Position numbers and translations under genes: made by a program. From Devosia enhydra (lineage in GTDB: Bacteria > Pseudomonadota > Alphaproteobacteria > Rhizobiales > Devosiaceae), in the NCBI RefSeq assembly GCF_900119845.1, contig NZ_FPKU01000001.1, positions 1,025,528-1,089,527 of the forward strand: a DNA stretch of 64,000 nt, given 5' to 3'. The notes under the pieces are model-generated. The model saw only the letters and a list, made by a program, of their open reading frames with translations, was not told the origin of the DNA and did not search any database. Below are positions 38,876-46,430 of the stretch, one piece after another (position 1 is the stretch's first letter; each line of letters opens with the position of its first letter).

Positions 38876-39106
38876 GTGAGGCAACAGTTAGATAAGATAA
38901 TGCTCCGCTTGCCTGACGGGATGCGTGACCGCATCCGCAACAAGGCGGCAGCCAACCGTCGATCGATGAATGCTGAGATCGTCCATTATCTCGACCGCGC
39001 ATTGGTGGCCGAGGAAGCAAGTGGCGCGCTCGGGGCGGCAACCCCGGCGCGCCGTGATCATCCCCACCCTGTGCAAGGAAATGAGCATGAACGGGACCTC
39101 GTCTAG
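38876..39106 (+). CDS. Arc-family ribbon-helix-helix repressor (right)
   Basis: 76 residues. LDKIMLRLPDGMRDRIRNKA then NRRSMNAEIVHYLDRAL is nearly the same ribbon-helix-helix as in the left repressor, so the two probably arose by duplication and may read the same palindromes. The start is a GTG at 38876 with AAGGAG 6 bases upstream. It is the first gene of the rightward transcript and overlaps the next gene by 20 bp. Confidence 0.78.
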   Translation: MRQQLDKIMLRLPDGMRDRIRNKAAANRRSMNAEIVHYLDRALVAEEASGALGAATPARRDHPHPVQGNEHERDLV

Positions 39107-39722
39107 CACCCATTCCGCCAAAGCAGCAACATCTCCGTCGATGAGCCGGCGTCGGCTGATGCTCGCCATGGCTGGCACCACGGCCGCCCTGGCCGCGCCC
39201 GCTGCTGCCGTCGATCGGCTTATGCAGCCCTATCCCGAGATCAATGAGCATCCCGCAGATCGCATCGAGCGGCTTTCCGCCGAAATGGCCGACGCACTCG
39301 CCGAATATGCAGGAGGCCAGTTCCGGGCCGTGGTGCTGCCCGATGGGGACGTGAGCCTGCAAAACATCAATGCCCCGCCCGCGATGCTTGCCGAAGGGCA
39401 CGCGCGGATCACGATCGGTCGCAAGGCGTACCTGATCGACACCGCCGACCTGCCCAGCCACACGGTGCGCGAAGTGCGCGATCCCGAATGCCCCGAATGG
39501 GGACCGGGGCACGAAACCCTCATCTCCCCTCGGCCGGGCAGCCGCTATGTGGTGATGCGGCACGATGGCAAGATCATCGCCTCGGAGTTGAGCGAATACG
39601 CCACCATCGGCACCCGCGTGGATCCCCGCGTCGGCATTCTGCCGCCTAGGGATGAAGGCGCCTATTCCGTCCGGTTCGGCTGCATGGTGCTGGGCCGTGT
39701 GATCGATGAGGTGGTGGCATGA
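39087..39722 (+). CDS. Element-encoded protein with Tat-like signal
   Basis: 211 residues. About 17 residues in comes SMSRRRLMLAMAGTTAALAAPAAA, which reads as a twin-arginine signal with a hydrophobic stretch and an Ala-x-Ala end. The rest is a soluble domain with predicted beta strands (FRAVVLPDGDVSL, SRYVVMRHDGKIIASEL) that I do not recognise. AAGGA lies 7 bases before the ATG at 39087; ATG at 39081 is an alternative. If exported, it acts at the cell envelope of the lysogen. Confidence 0.6.
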   Translation: MNGTSSSTHSAKAATSPSMSRRRLMLAMAGTTAALAAPAAAVDRLMQPYPEINEHPADRIERLSAEMADALAEYAGGQFRAVVLPDGDVSLQNINAPPAMLAEGHARITIGRKAYLIDTADLPSHTVREVRDPECPEWGPGHETLISPRPGSRYVVMRHDGKIIASELSEYATIGTRVDPRVGILPPRDEGAYSVRFGCMVLGRVIDEVVA

Positions 39723-39925
39723 CGGACGCCATTACCGAGACTGACCAGCTCGATCTCTTGTGGGGCTGCGACGAGATCGCAGCCTTCATCCGGTGCTCGC
39801 GGCGGCAGTGTTATCACCTGCTCGAAACTCGGGCGATCCCCGCCCAGCTGGTGCGGGGCCGCTGGTGCGCCAGCCGGGCCGCGCTGCGGGCCTTCTTCTC
39901 CACGCCGATGGTGAAGGCGGGATAA
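39719..39925 (+). CDS. Small helix-turn-helix protein (excisionase/AlpA-like)
   Basis: 68 residues with a MerR-like winged helix: LLWGCDEIAAFIRCSRRQCY, then LLETRAIPAQLVRGRWCASRAALRAFF. This is the HTH_17 type layout found in excisionases and AlpA-like regulators. ATGA overlap with the preceding gene. As the element has no other excisionase candidate of this type near int, it may direct excision or activate early genes. Confidence 0.65.
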   Translation: MTDAITETDQLDLLWGCDEIAAFIRCSRRQCYHLLETRAIPAQLVRGRWCASRAALRAFFSTPMVKAG

Positions 39926-40159
39926 ATGACAGTAACAGTGCCTGGAAGGGCAAAACGGGTTCCCGATAATATCGAGGACGCCGTGGGGCGGCGCTCACAC
40001 TTTTCGATCAGCCGGCTGGGCAAGGGCTGGTGCATCACGGTGCACCGGCGCGGCCGGCCCGACACCGTCACCATCTGCGCGACCGAGGGCGAGGCCAACA
40101 GGCTTCGCCAGCGGCTCTCCTCCGAAGGGCTGATCGGCCTCAATGGGGGTGCGATATGA
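39926..40159 (+). CDS. Hypothetical phage protein (77 aa)
   Basis: Small basic protein (VPGRAKRVPDNIEDAVGRRS ... GKGWCITVHRRGRPDTVTIC ... GEANRLRQRL) starting directly after the stop of the helix-turn-helix gene (TAAATG). A short beta domain followed by a helix is likely. Function unknown; position suggests an early gene. Confidence 0.5.
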   Translation: MTVTVPGRAKRVPDNIEDAVGRRSHFSISRLGKGWCITVHRRGRPDTVTICATEGEANRLRQRLSSEGLIGLNGGAI

Positions 40160-40218
40160 TCAAGCCTTTCAATGCGTTGGCCTGCGTAGCGCACAGTTCT
40201 GCGCATAGGGGCGGATAA
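40156..40218 (+). CDS. Possible 20-aa peptide in the early operon
   Basis: ATGA overlap with the preceding stop and TAAATG junction with the next small ORF give a continuous coupled chain, but the 20-residue peptide has no recognisable feature. It may serve only as a ribosome relay. Confidence 0.2.
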   Translation: MIKPFNALACVAHSSAHRGG

Positions 40219-40308
40219 ATGGCCCAGACATTGCAAAAGCCTTGCCGGTGGGCGCGCCTCGCGCCTGCCGGCTTCACCGTCACCATCGTTTCGCGAGGGC
40301 TGCGATGA
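40219..40308 (+). CDS. Possible 29-aa peptide before the replication gene
   Basis: MAQTLQKPCRWARLAPAGFT and nine more residues, ending in a TGA that overlaps the ATG of the next gene. The coupling on both sides suggests translation, but there is no homology I can name. Confidence 0.25.
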   Translation: MAQTLQKPCRWARLAPAGFTVTIVSRGLR

Positions 40309-41168
40309 ACCCTTCGGCATGGTCCTGGCGGCACGCCATCGTCAAGTCCGACCTGCCGCCGGTGACCCGGCATGTGCTCCTGACCCTTTCGGTCTTCATG
40401 AACGACATGGGCGGTGGTTGCTACCCGAGCACAAAGAGGCTCGCGGAATGTACCGGTCTGAGTGAGCGAACCGTCTGCACCCACCTGGCGGCCGCAGCGG
40501 ATCGCGGGTGGCTGATCATCACGCAGCACGGGTTCAAAGGGCGAAAATGGAAGGCGCATCAGTACGAGGCCGCATGGCCGCAAGGTGCTGAAGGAGGTTC
40601 AGCGCCTCATGCTGAAGGTGCTGAAAGAGGTTCAGTGCCCCAACCCCCTGAGGCACTGAACGTGGTGCAACGAGGCACTGAAGGAGGTTCAGTCTATACT
40701 TCCAATAGAACTAACTATCTCTCTAGCGCGGGCGCACGAGCGCCGCGTAACGTGTTGCTCGATGTGCTCGATGAGCCAACCGCCGATGCGCTGCTGGTGC
40801 ATTTCGAGCGGATGAAGCAACCGCTCGACGAGTATCGGGCTGAGCTCAAGGCGTCTCAGCTAGCAGAGCACGATGATCCTAACGCAGCGGCTCGGCTGCT
40901 GATCAAGCGAGCTTGGGTCAACTACGAGCCTGAGTGGCAGCCCAGCCCTCGCAGGGCTGGGGAGGATGATGGGGGCGGCAAGGCCAAGCCCCCAGCCACC
41001 CGCTTCGTGCACGCTGCCAAGGCCAAACCGACATGGCGCTGGTGCTGCGCCAAGACGGGCCACGATCCCAAGCAGGTCGATGAGCGCGGAGGCTGGGAGT
41101 TCCCTGCCGATCTGCTCGATGAGTTCCTGAACCTGCCGGCAGCGGAGCACGCCAATGGCCAGTGGTAA
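40305..41168 (+). CDS. Winged-helix replication initiator-like protein
   Basis: 287 residues. N-terminal winged helix (PSTKRLAECTGLSERTVCTH ... AAAADRGWLIITQHGFKGRKW) of the kind found in phage replisome organisers and DnaD-like proteins. A low-complexity Gly/Glu/Ser linker (about residues 95-135) follows, then a helical part and a basic, Trp-rich C-terminus. The linker is encoded by iteron-like palindromes, as in lambda O, where the origin lies within the initiator gene. I infer an initiator role; a transcription regulator is the alternative. Confidence 0.6.
   Translation: MNPSAWSWRHAIVKSDLPPVTRHVLLTLSVFMNDMGGGCYPSTKRLAECTGLSERTVCTHLAAAADRGWLIITQHGFKGRKWKAHQYEAAWPQGAEGGSAPHAEGAERGSVPQPPEALNVVQRGTEGGSVYTSNRTNYLSSAGARAPRNVLLDVLDEPTADALLVHFERMKQPLDEYRAELKASQLAEHDDPNAAARLLIKRAWVNYEPEWQPSPRRAGEDDGGGKAKPPATRFVHAAKAKPTWRWCCAKTGHDPKQVDERGGWEFPADLLDEFLNLPAAEHANGQW
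40588..40730. repeat. Iteron-like palindromes with AT-rich segment (candidate origin)
   Basis: CTGAAGGAGGTTCAG at 40588-40602 and 40678-40692 and CTGAAAGAGGTTCAG at 40621-40635. In addition GTTCAGTGCC (40630-40639) and GGCACTGAAC (40652-40661) are a perfect 10-bp inverted repeat. Directly after the third copy, 40693-40730 is markedly AT-rich for this genome. Repeats plus an unwinding-prone segment inside an initiator-like gene are the layout of a phage origin. Confidence 0.5.
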
Positions 41169-41412
41169 GCGTTTCGTCGCGGAGGATGGGCGGTGCTTCG
41201 TTCCGGTTGTGATCACAGAAGCCCGCGCGTTCGCCCGTGCCTGCCTTGAGGTTTGGGCCGAAGGCGAGGGCAAGGATCGCCGCGCCCGCATGTGGATGAT
41301 GGACTTCAAGGCGCTCAGCGTCCCCTTGCAATACATCGAACCGGCACGAGCGCGGATGCCTGCCATCATCGCCGAAATCGAAGCCGAGGCGCGGCGCCGC
41401 AACAGGCGGTGA
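41155..41412 (+). CDS. Hypothetical phage protein (85 aa)
   Basis: Starts within the end of the replication gene (14-bp overlap). Two short strands (RFVAEDGRCFVPVVITEARA) and then a basic helical C-terminus (AIIAEIEAEARRRNRR). No recognised family. The 97-bp gap after it ends at the next gene. Confidence 0.5.
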   Translation: MASGKRFVAEDGRCFVPVVITEARAFARACLEVWAEGEGKDRRARMWMMDFKALSVPLQYIEPARARMPAIIAEIEAEARRRNRR

Positions 41413-41509
41413 CCACACCCACCGGGGGTGGTTGCCAACTTTGGGTCACGGGCGGTGACCGGTGCTCGGGCCTTCGTGCAAGATAGGACGGAATTGGAGT
41501 TTTCTGGTT

Positions 41510-41761
41510 ATGTCTCAGTCACTTGGGAAAAAAATGTTGCCGTTGAGCCCGGAGCGGTTCGATCAGTTACTAGCGCCCCGGCCCAGTTCGCCCGTCATCT
41601 GGGGCGCGAAGCGGATCGCCGATCGCATCGGCCGGAGTGAGGATTTTGTGCGTCGGACTTTGGTGCACTTGCCTGGTTCGCCGGTGCAGCGCCGGGGCCG
41701 AAATCTCTGCGCCCTCGATGCCGAGCTGCTCGCCTTCTTCGGAGCCAATGGGAAAAGCTGA
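41510..41761 (+). CDS. Helix-turn-helix DNA-binding protein
   Basis: 83 residues. PVIWGAKRIADRIGRSEDFV then RRTLVHLPGSPVQRRGRNLC and ALDAELLAFF form an HTH_17-like fold, similar in layout to the protein at 39719 but without close identity. It sits at the boundary between early genes and the structural operon, so it may regulate the late promoter or take part in packaging. Confidence 0.55.
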   Translation: MSQSLGKKMLPLSPERFDQLLAPRPSSPVIWGAKRIADRIGRSEDFVRRTLVHLPGSPVQRRGRNLCALDAELLAFFGANGKS

Positions 41762-41819
41762 CAGGTTTGCCCGCTTGAGCACCTAACAAGCCCAGTCGAC
41801 CGTGCCGCGCCGGGTGCCC

Positions 41820-43067
41820 ATGCTTATCGGCATGAAGCTCGGACCGTTTGAAATCACCCTCGGCCGCAAGGCTCTGACCGATGAGCAGCTGCTCGACATG
41901 CTCGGCGGCGGGCGCGAGACATCGAGTGGCATCGCGGTGTCGACGGCAACGGCGCTTCAGGTGCCGGCCGTGCAGGCTGCGGTTCGGACCATCAGCGAGG
42001 CGGTGGCGTCGCTCAGGATCGGCGTTGTCGAGATCGCAGAGGACGGCACCGAGACCGATGCGCGCGAACATCCCGCACACGCCCTGCTCACCGGCGAAGC
42101 CAATGAATGGACCTCGAGCTTCGAGCTGATCCGCACGCTGATGGTCGACGCCTTGACCCGCGATGCCGGCGGGCTGGGCTGGGTCAACTCGGTCCGGGGC
42201 GAGCCCGTTGAGATCATCCGGTACACGCCCGGCATCATCGCCGCGGAGTATGACGCGGACGGTTCGGGCCGCCCGACTTATCGGATCAACGGGCGCCCGA
42301 CGCCGGCCAGCGAGATCGTCCATCTGCGGGGCGCCTTCGACAAGTCGCCCGTGACGCTTGCCCGCGAGGCCATCGGCACTGCCCTGGTCATGGAGAAGCA
42401 TGCCGCCCGGCTGTTCGGCCATGGCGCGCGCCCAGGTGGCGTCATCGAGACGCCCAAGCCGGTGGGCGAAGAGGGCGTCAAGAAGATGCTCAAGGGCTGG
42501 GCCATCTCGCAGGAAGGCTCGGACAATGCCGGCAAAACGGCCGTGCTGTGGGACGGTGCTCAATGGAAGCAGATGACCCTCTCGAGCGTCGATGCGCAGT
42601 TCCAGCAGCTCCGGCTCTTCCAGCTCCAAGAGATCGCGCGGGCCTTCAACATCCCGGCAGTGATGCTTGGTGACCTCAGCCGCGCGACCTGGTCGAACTC
42701 AGCCGAGATGCAGCGCATGTTCCTGCTGCTCTGCCTCGAGCCGTGGCTGCTCGCCCTTGAGGGCGCGCTGCGCCGCGCGCTGTTTACCCGCGAGGATCGG
42801 CCGCGCTTCGCCATCCGCATCGAGCGCGACGACTTCAGCAAGGTCGACTTGTCGGTGCTGGCCGTGGCGATCAACGGGCTCGTGAGCAGCCGGACGATCA
42901 ACCCTAACACTGCCCGCGAATGGCTCGGCCTGCCCCCGCGTGACGGCGGCGAGGAATACGCCAACCCGAACACCGGCAGTTCCCAGCCCGGAGCCTTACC
43001 GGCGCGCCGGACTGACGCGCCCCCAAACCAGCCCGACGATGAGGATGATCCCGATGCGCAAGCCTAG
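41820..43067 (+). CDS. HK97-type portal protein
   Basis: About 415 residues. Core portal features: ALQVPAVQAAVRTISEAVAS, EWTSSFELIRTLMVDALTRD, VHLRGAF, LFQLQEIARAFNIPAVMLGD and NTAREWLGLPPRDGGEEY. It forms the dodecameric ring at the unique capsid vertex through which DNA passes. No clear ribosome site exists; ATG at 41820 is chosen, GTG at 41802 and ATG at 41832 are possible. It is the first gene of the head module here, without terminase in front. Confidence 0.9.
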   Translation: MLIGMKLGPFEITLGRKALTDEQLLDMLGGGRETSSGIAVSTATALQVPAVQAAVRTISEAVASLRIGVVEIAEDGTETDAREHPAHALLTGEANEWTSSFELIRTLMVDALTRDAGGLGWVNSVRGEPVEIIRYTPGIIAAEYDADGSGRPTYRINGRPTPASEIVHLRGAFDKSPVTLAREAIGTALVMEKHAARLFGHGARPGGVIETPKPVGEEGVKKMLKGWAISQEGSDNAGKTAVLWDGAQWKQMTLSSVDAQFQQLRLFQLQEIARAFNIPAVMLGDLSRATWSNSAEMQRMFLLLCLEPWLLALEGALRRALFTREDRPRFAIRIERDDFSKVDLSVLAVAINGLVSSRTINPNTAREWLGLPPRDGGEEYANPNTGSSQPGALPARRTDAPPNQPDDEDDPDAQA

Positions 43068-43272
43068 GATGCACCCGCTCCCCCCTAGCCCGCTGATCGG
43101 TCACTTCCACAAGGCGCCAGACGGCACAAAAATATTCGTCTTCTTCGATCTGCCCGAAAATCTCGAGCGCATCGAGAGGCTGCTGGCGGCCAACGACCCG
43201 GACCGCCTGCATCGCAGCGGCCACGTGGTGATCGTCTTTCCCGAGGGGGTAAGTGTTCATGCAACTCAGTGA
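43054..43272 (+). CDS. Hypothetical small protein after portal
   Basis: 72 residues (LIGHFHKAPDGTKIFVFFDL then LPENLERIERLLAANDPDRL and HVVIVFPEGV), overlapping the end of the portal gene. A compact alpha/beta fold seems likely. No recognised family. Confidence 0.45.
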   Translation: MRKPRMHPLPPSPLIGHFHKAPDGTKIFVFFDLPENLERIERLLAANDPDRLHRSGHVVIVFPEGVSVHATQ

Positions 43273-43645
43273 CGTAACCGGCAACGCAATTGATCAGGAC
43301 AAAGGCCGCGCGATCGAGCTGGTTGACCCGTTCACCGGTGAGGCAACGGGGCTGCGGCTTTGGCTGGTCGGTCCGGACAGCGACACCGCGCGGCGCGCTC
43401 GGCTGGCTTTGACGGATGAGCTTACCGCCCTGGCCGATGCCGATGGCCGCGTGAGCGCTGAGCATCGCGAAGCGGCACGGCTCAATTGTCTCGCCAAGCA
43501 TGTGCAGCGTTGGGACGTGCAGGAGGCGGGGCACCCTGTGCCGTTCACCACTGGCAACCTGCTGACCCTCCTGCGAGTGCATTGGGTGCAGGCTCAGGTC
43601 GACGCCTTCGCAGGCGATCGCCGCAACTTCGCGCCGGGGGCCTGA
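43259..43645 (+). CDS. Hypothetical phage protein (128 aa)
   Basis: Starts MQLSDVTGNAIDQDKGRAIE; contains RLWLVGPDSDTARRARLALT, reminiscent of the neck/head accessory proteins encoded between portal and protease in alphaproteobacterial phages. A central helical region and an FAGDRRNF end follow. Function not assigned. GAGGGGG lies upstream of the ATG. Confidence 0.5.
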   Translation: MQLSDVTGNAIDQDKGRAIELVDPFTGEATGLRLWLVGPDSDTARRARLALTDELTALADADGRVSAEHREAARLNCLAKHVQRWDVQEAGHPVPFTTGNLLTLLRVHWVQAQVDAFAGDRRNFAPGA

Positions 43646-43647
43646 CC

Positions 43648-44154
43648 ATGGATCGGGTCTTTCTCGAAACCAAGATCATGGCGACCGACGATGGGGCCAT
43701 CAGCGGCATCGCCTGGAAGTTCGGCGCCCCGGACCGGATCGGCGACTGGATTGAGCCAGGCGCCTTCAAGGGCGCCAAGCTGCCCATTCCGATGCTTTTC
43801 GGCCACGATATGAACGATCCCATCGGGACATGGGATGGGGCTGACGAGAAGTCGGACGGTCTGCATCTGTTCGGCAAGCTCCTGGTCGATGACCTCCAAC
43901 GCGCCCGCGAAGTGCGCGCCCTTGTGAAGTCCGGCGCGGTGCGCGGCATCTCTGTGGGCTTCATCACCAAGAAGGCGAGCGCCCGCACCGGGGGCGGCCG
44001 GACCATCAAATCCCTCGAATTGCTTGAAGCGTCTTTGGTGACGGTGCCCATGCATCCCGGCGCGCGGGTCACCAGCGCGAAGTCAGCCATCGATGCCCTG
44101 CGCATCGCCGAGGCAATCAACCGCGCCAGCGTGGCGCTCAGAAAAGGAGCCTGA
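43648..44154 (+). CDS. HK97-type prohead protease
   Basis: 168 residues. Serine protease of the U35 family that matures the capsid. The probable catalytic His53 lies in MLFGHDMNDPIG and Ser102 in VRGISVGF, followed by the conserved ELLEASLVTVPMHPGA. The gene starts 2 bp after the preceding stop and directly precedes the capsid gene, which is the normal HK97 order. Confidence 0.9.
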   Translation: MDRVFLETKIMATDDGAISGIAWKFGAPDRIGDWIEPGAFKGAKLPIPMLFGHDMNDPIGTWDGADEKSDGLHLFGKLLVDDLQRAREVRALVKSGAVRGISVGFITKKASARTGGGRTIKSLELLEASLVTVPMHPGARVTSAKSAIDALRIAEAINRASVALRKGA

Positions 44155-44155
44155 C

Positions 44156-45370
44156 GTGCAGCACGTCTCTCATCGCGCCATTTTTGCCGGTGCAATTGAA
44201 CTCAAGGGCGAAGACGACGATCCGATCAATGTTGTGACCAAGTCGCTCGAGGATCTGCAGAAGGCCGTCGACGAACGCCTCAAGAAGGTCGAAGGCGGTG
44301 CCGAGCTCAAGGCCCTGATGGATCGCATCGCCGACCTCGAGAAGAAGGCGAACCGCCCAGGCGGCCCGAAGCCGGCCGACGAACAGGCGGCCGTCGAGCG
44401 CAAAGCCTTTGCCTCGCTGCTCCGCACCGGCTCGGATGCGGAGATCAAGGCAGCCTCGTCGGATACCGACCCGGCTGGTGGCTATTTCGTGCTGCCGACG
44501 ATCGACCTGACCGTGCGCCAACTTATGACCGACCTGTCGCCCCTGCGCGGCCTGGCGGACGTGGTCTCGATCTCAACCGACAAGTACGAGCGCTTCTACA
44601 GCCTCGGCGCGCGCGGTGCCCAGTGGGTGAGCGAGCGCGACACCCGTCCGCAGGACACCGACCGGCCCGAGCTCATCAAGCATACCTATGGCGTCTCGGA
44701 GCTTTACGCCGCACCGGCGTCGACCCGGCAGCTGCTCGATGATGCCGCCGTCGACATCGCCACCTGGCTGATCAACGACGCCACCCATGACTTCGCCGAG
44801 ACCGAAGGTGAAGCCTTCCTCGAGGGGGATGGCGTCGAAGGCAAGCCTCGCGGCTTGCTCGACTACGGAACCACGAACGAGAAGGACTTCACCCGCGCCT
44901 GGGGCAAGCACCAGTACATCCCCGCCGGCCATGCCTCGGCGCCGACCGACGCGAACCTGGTGACCGCATGTATCGCCATCGTCGCCAAGCTTCGCAAGCC
45001 ATACAAGGCGAACGCCACCTGGCTCATGAACTCGACCACGGCCGCGCGGCTCATGGGGATCGTCGACGAGAATGGTCGGCGTCTCTGGGCCCCGACCGGG
45101 AACCTCATCGAGGGCGTCGAGCACCCGCTGCTCGGCTATCGCGTCGAGATCGATGAAGGCATGCCCGATATCGCCGATGGTGCCGGTGCGCACCCGATCG
45201 CCTTCGGCGACTTCCGGCAGGGCTACGTCATCGTCGATCGGCAGGGCGTTCGGATCACTCGCGACGAGCTCACCCAGAAGGGGCGCGTGATCTTCGACGT
45301 CTACAAGCGCGTCGGCGGCGGCGCCGGGGACTTCAACGCCATCAAGTTCATCAAGATCGCGGCCTCCTGA
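44156..45370 (+). CDS. HK97-type major capsid protein
   Basis: 404 residues starting from GTG with AGGAG 7 bases upstream. The first ~100 residues are a coiled-coil delta/scaffold domain (SLEDLQKAVDERLKKVEGG, DRIADLEKKAN) that the protease should remove; the HK97 fold follows with DPAGGYFVLPTIDLTVRQLM, GAQWVSERDTRPQ, FLEGDGVEGKPRGLLDYG and the C-terminal FGDFRQGYVIVDRQGVRITR. Clear head-building gene. Confidence 0.93.
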   Translation: MQHVSHRAIFAGAIELKGEDDDPINVVTKSLEDLQKAVDERLKKVEGGAELKALMDRIADLEKKANRPGGPKPADEQAAVERKAFASLLRTGSDAEIKAASSDTDPAGGYFVLPTIDLTVRQLMTDLSPLRGLADVVSISTDKYERFYSLGARGAQWVSERDTRPQDTDRPELIKHTYGVSELYAAPASTRQLLDDAAVDIATWLINDATHDFAETEGEAFLEGDGVEGKPRGLLDYGTTNEKDFTRAWGKHQYIPAGHASAPTDANLVTACIAIVAKLRKPYKANATWLMNSTTAARLMGIVDENGRRLWAPTGNLIEGVEHPLLGYRVEIDEGMPDIADGAGAHPIAFGDFRQGYVIVDRQGVRITRDELTQKGRVIFDVYKRVGGGAGDFNAIKFIKIAAS

Positions 45371-45397
45371 GGCCCGGTCTAGGAAAGGACCCGCGCC

Positions 45398-45787
45398 ATG
45401 CGCAAAGACAGCCATTCGAACGTCAACGTCGTCGCCTCCCTGGTACCCGCCGTGCAGGCCGCCACACTGAAAGGCTCGACGATCGACACCAAGGGCTTCT
45501 ATTCGGCCCTGCTCATCGTCAATACCGGGGCGATTGCCAGCGCCGGTGACTACGTCGTGACGATGGAGCACAGCGACACCACTACTGATGGCGACTTCAC
45601 CACGGTGCCGGTGGCCGACAAGATCGGCACTCTGCCCTCCACGCTCGCAGCGAGCACGGTCTATCGGCAGGCCTACATCGGCAGCAAGCGGTACCTGCGC
45701 GCCGTGATCACCAAGACGGGCGGCACCTCAATTGCCGCCGGAGCAGTGTTCGTACTCGGCATGCCGCAGCTGGCTCCGGTGGCGTGA
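45398..45787 (+). CDS. Hypothetical beta-rich protein after capsid
   Basis: 129 residues, Thr/Val/Ala-rich (SALLIVNTGAIASAGDYVVT, YRQAYIGSKRYLRAVITKTG). The all-beta character and location right after the capsid gene suggest a capsid decoration or head-fibre protein; this is inference from position only. Confidence 0.5.
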   Translation: MRKDSHSNVNVVASLVPAVQAATLKGSTIDTKGFYSALLIVNTGAIASAGDYVVTMEHSDTTTDGDFTTVPVADKIGTLPSTLAASTVYRQAYIGSKRYLRAVITKTGGTSIAAGAVFVLGMPQLAPVA

Positions 45788-45788
45788 C

Positions 45789-46067
45789 ATGGCAACGCTG
45801 CTTGAGATTGCGACAGAGCCCGATGTGTCTGACGAATTTACCGTCGCGGGCACGGACATCGTCACCCTGGTTCTAACCGGCACGGATGGGGGCATTGATG
45901 TTCGGGCCGCCGTCGAAATCCAGATCAAGGCCGATGGCGAATTCTATCCGGTCGCCCATCTCGACGGCGCCAGTGGCCAACGCGCTTTGGCAGTCCACGC
46001 ACCTGGCGTCTATCGGGTTGCGCGAACGAGCAGCGGCGCCCCTTGCGGCGTCGTGAGCGCAACCTGA
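45789..46067 (+). CDS. Hypothetical beta-sandwich protein (92 aa)
   Basis: Residues such as DEFTVAGTDIVTLVLTGTDG, AAVEIQIKADGEFYPVAHLD and GVYRVARTSSG suggest a small beta sandwich. It starts one base after the stop of the previous gene and probably belongs to the same capsid accessory group. No recognised family. Confidence 0.45.
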   Translation: MATLLEIATEPDVSDEFTVAGTDIVTLVLTGTDGGIDVRAAVEIQIKADGEFYPVAHLDGASGQRALAVHAPGVYRVARTSSGAPCGVVSAT

Positions 46068-46070
46068 CCC

Positions 46071-46430
46071 ATGCCCCGGCGCGCCCCATCCATATGCGGC
46101 CTGTGCGGCAAGCTCCATCCGAAGGGTGAGAAATGCGCTCGGGCCGTGGCCATGGCGAAGGCGCGCCACGCGCGGGCTGATGCCAAGCGGCCGAATGCTG
46201 CGGCCCGAGGATATGACCGGGAGTGGGGCCAGCTCCGCGCGGACTTTCTCCGGGTCTATCCCGGATGCAAGCGGTGCGGCGGGCCGGCCACTCTGGTCGA
46301 CCATATCGTTCCGATCCGGGTGGCGCCGCACCGGCGCCTCGACCCGGCCAATCTTCAATCGCTATGCGCCTCCTGCCATTCGGGCGCCAAGCAGTCGGCG
46401 GATCGCCGCAAATATGGAGCTGATCGATGA
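46071..46430 (+). CDS. HNH endonuclease
   Basis: 119 residues. The HNH motif is visible: CKRCGGPATLVDHIVPIRVA followed by LDPANLQSLCASCHSGAK, with the two Cys pairs binding zinc. An extra Cys cluster (CGLCGKLHPKGEKC) occupies the N-terminus. In HK97-like phages such HNH proteins assist terminase cleavage. Here it lies before the tail tube gene, some 2.4 kb away from the terminase. Its stop overlaps the next start (ATGA). Confidence 0.88.
   Translation: MPRRAPSICGLCGKLHPKGEKCARAVAMAKARHARADAKRPNAAARGYDREWGQLRADFLRVYPGCKRCGGPATLVDHIVPIRVAPHRRLDPANLQSLCASCHSGAKQSADRRKYGADR

Noticed and set aside
40588-40692. CRISPR-like array
   Set aside because: Only three short palindromic repeats with unequal spacing (33 and 57 bp) inside a coding gene; better read as iterons.
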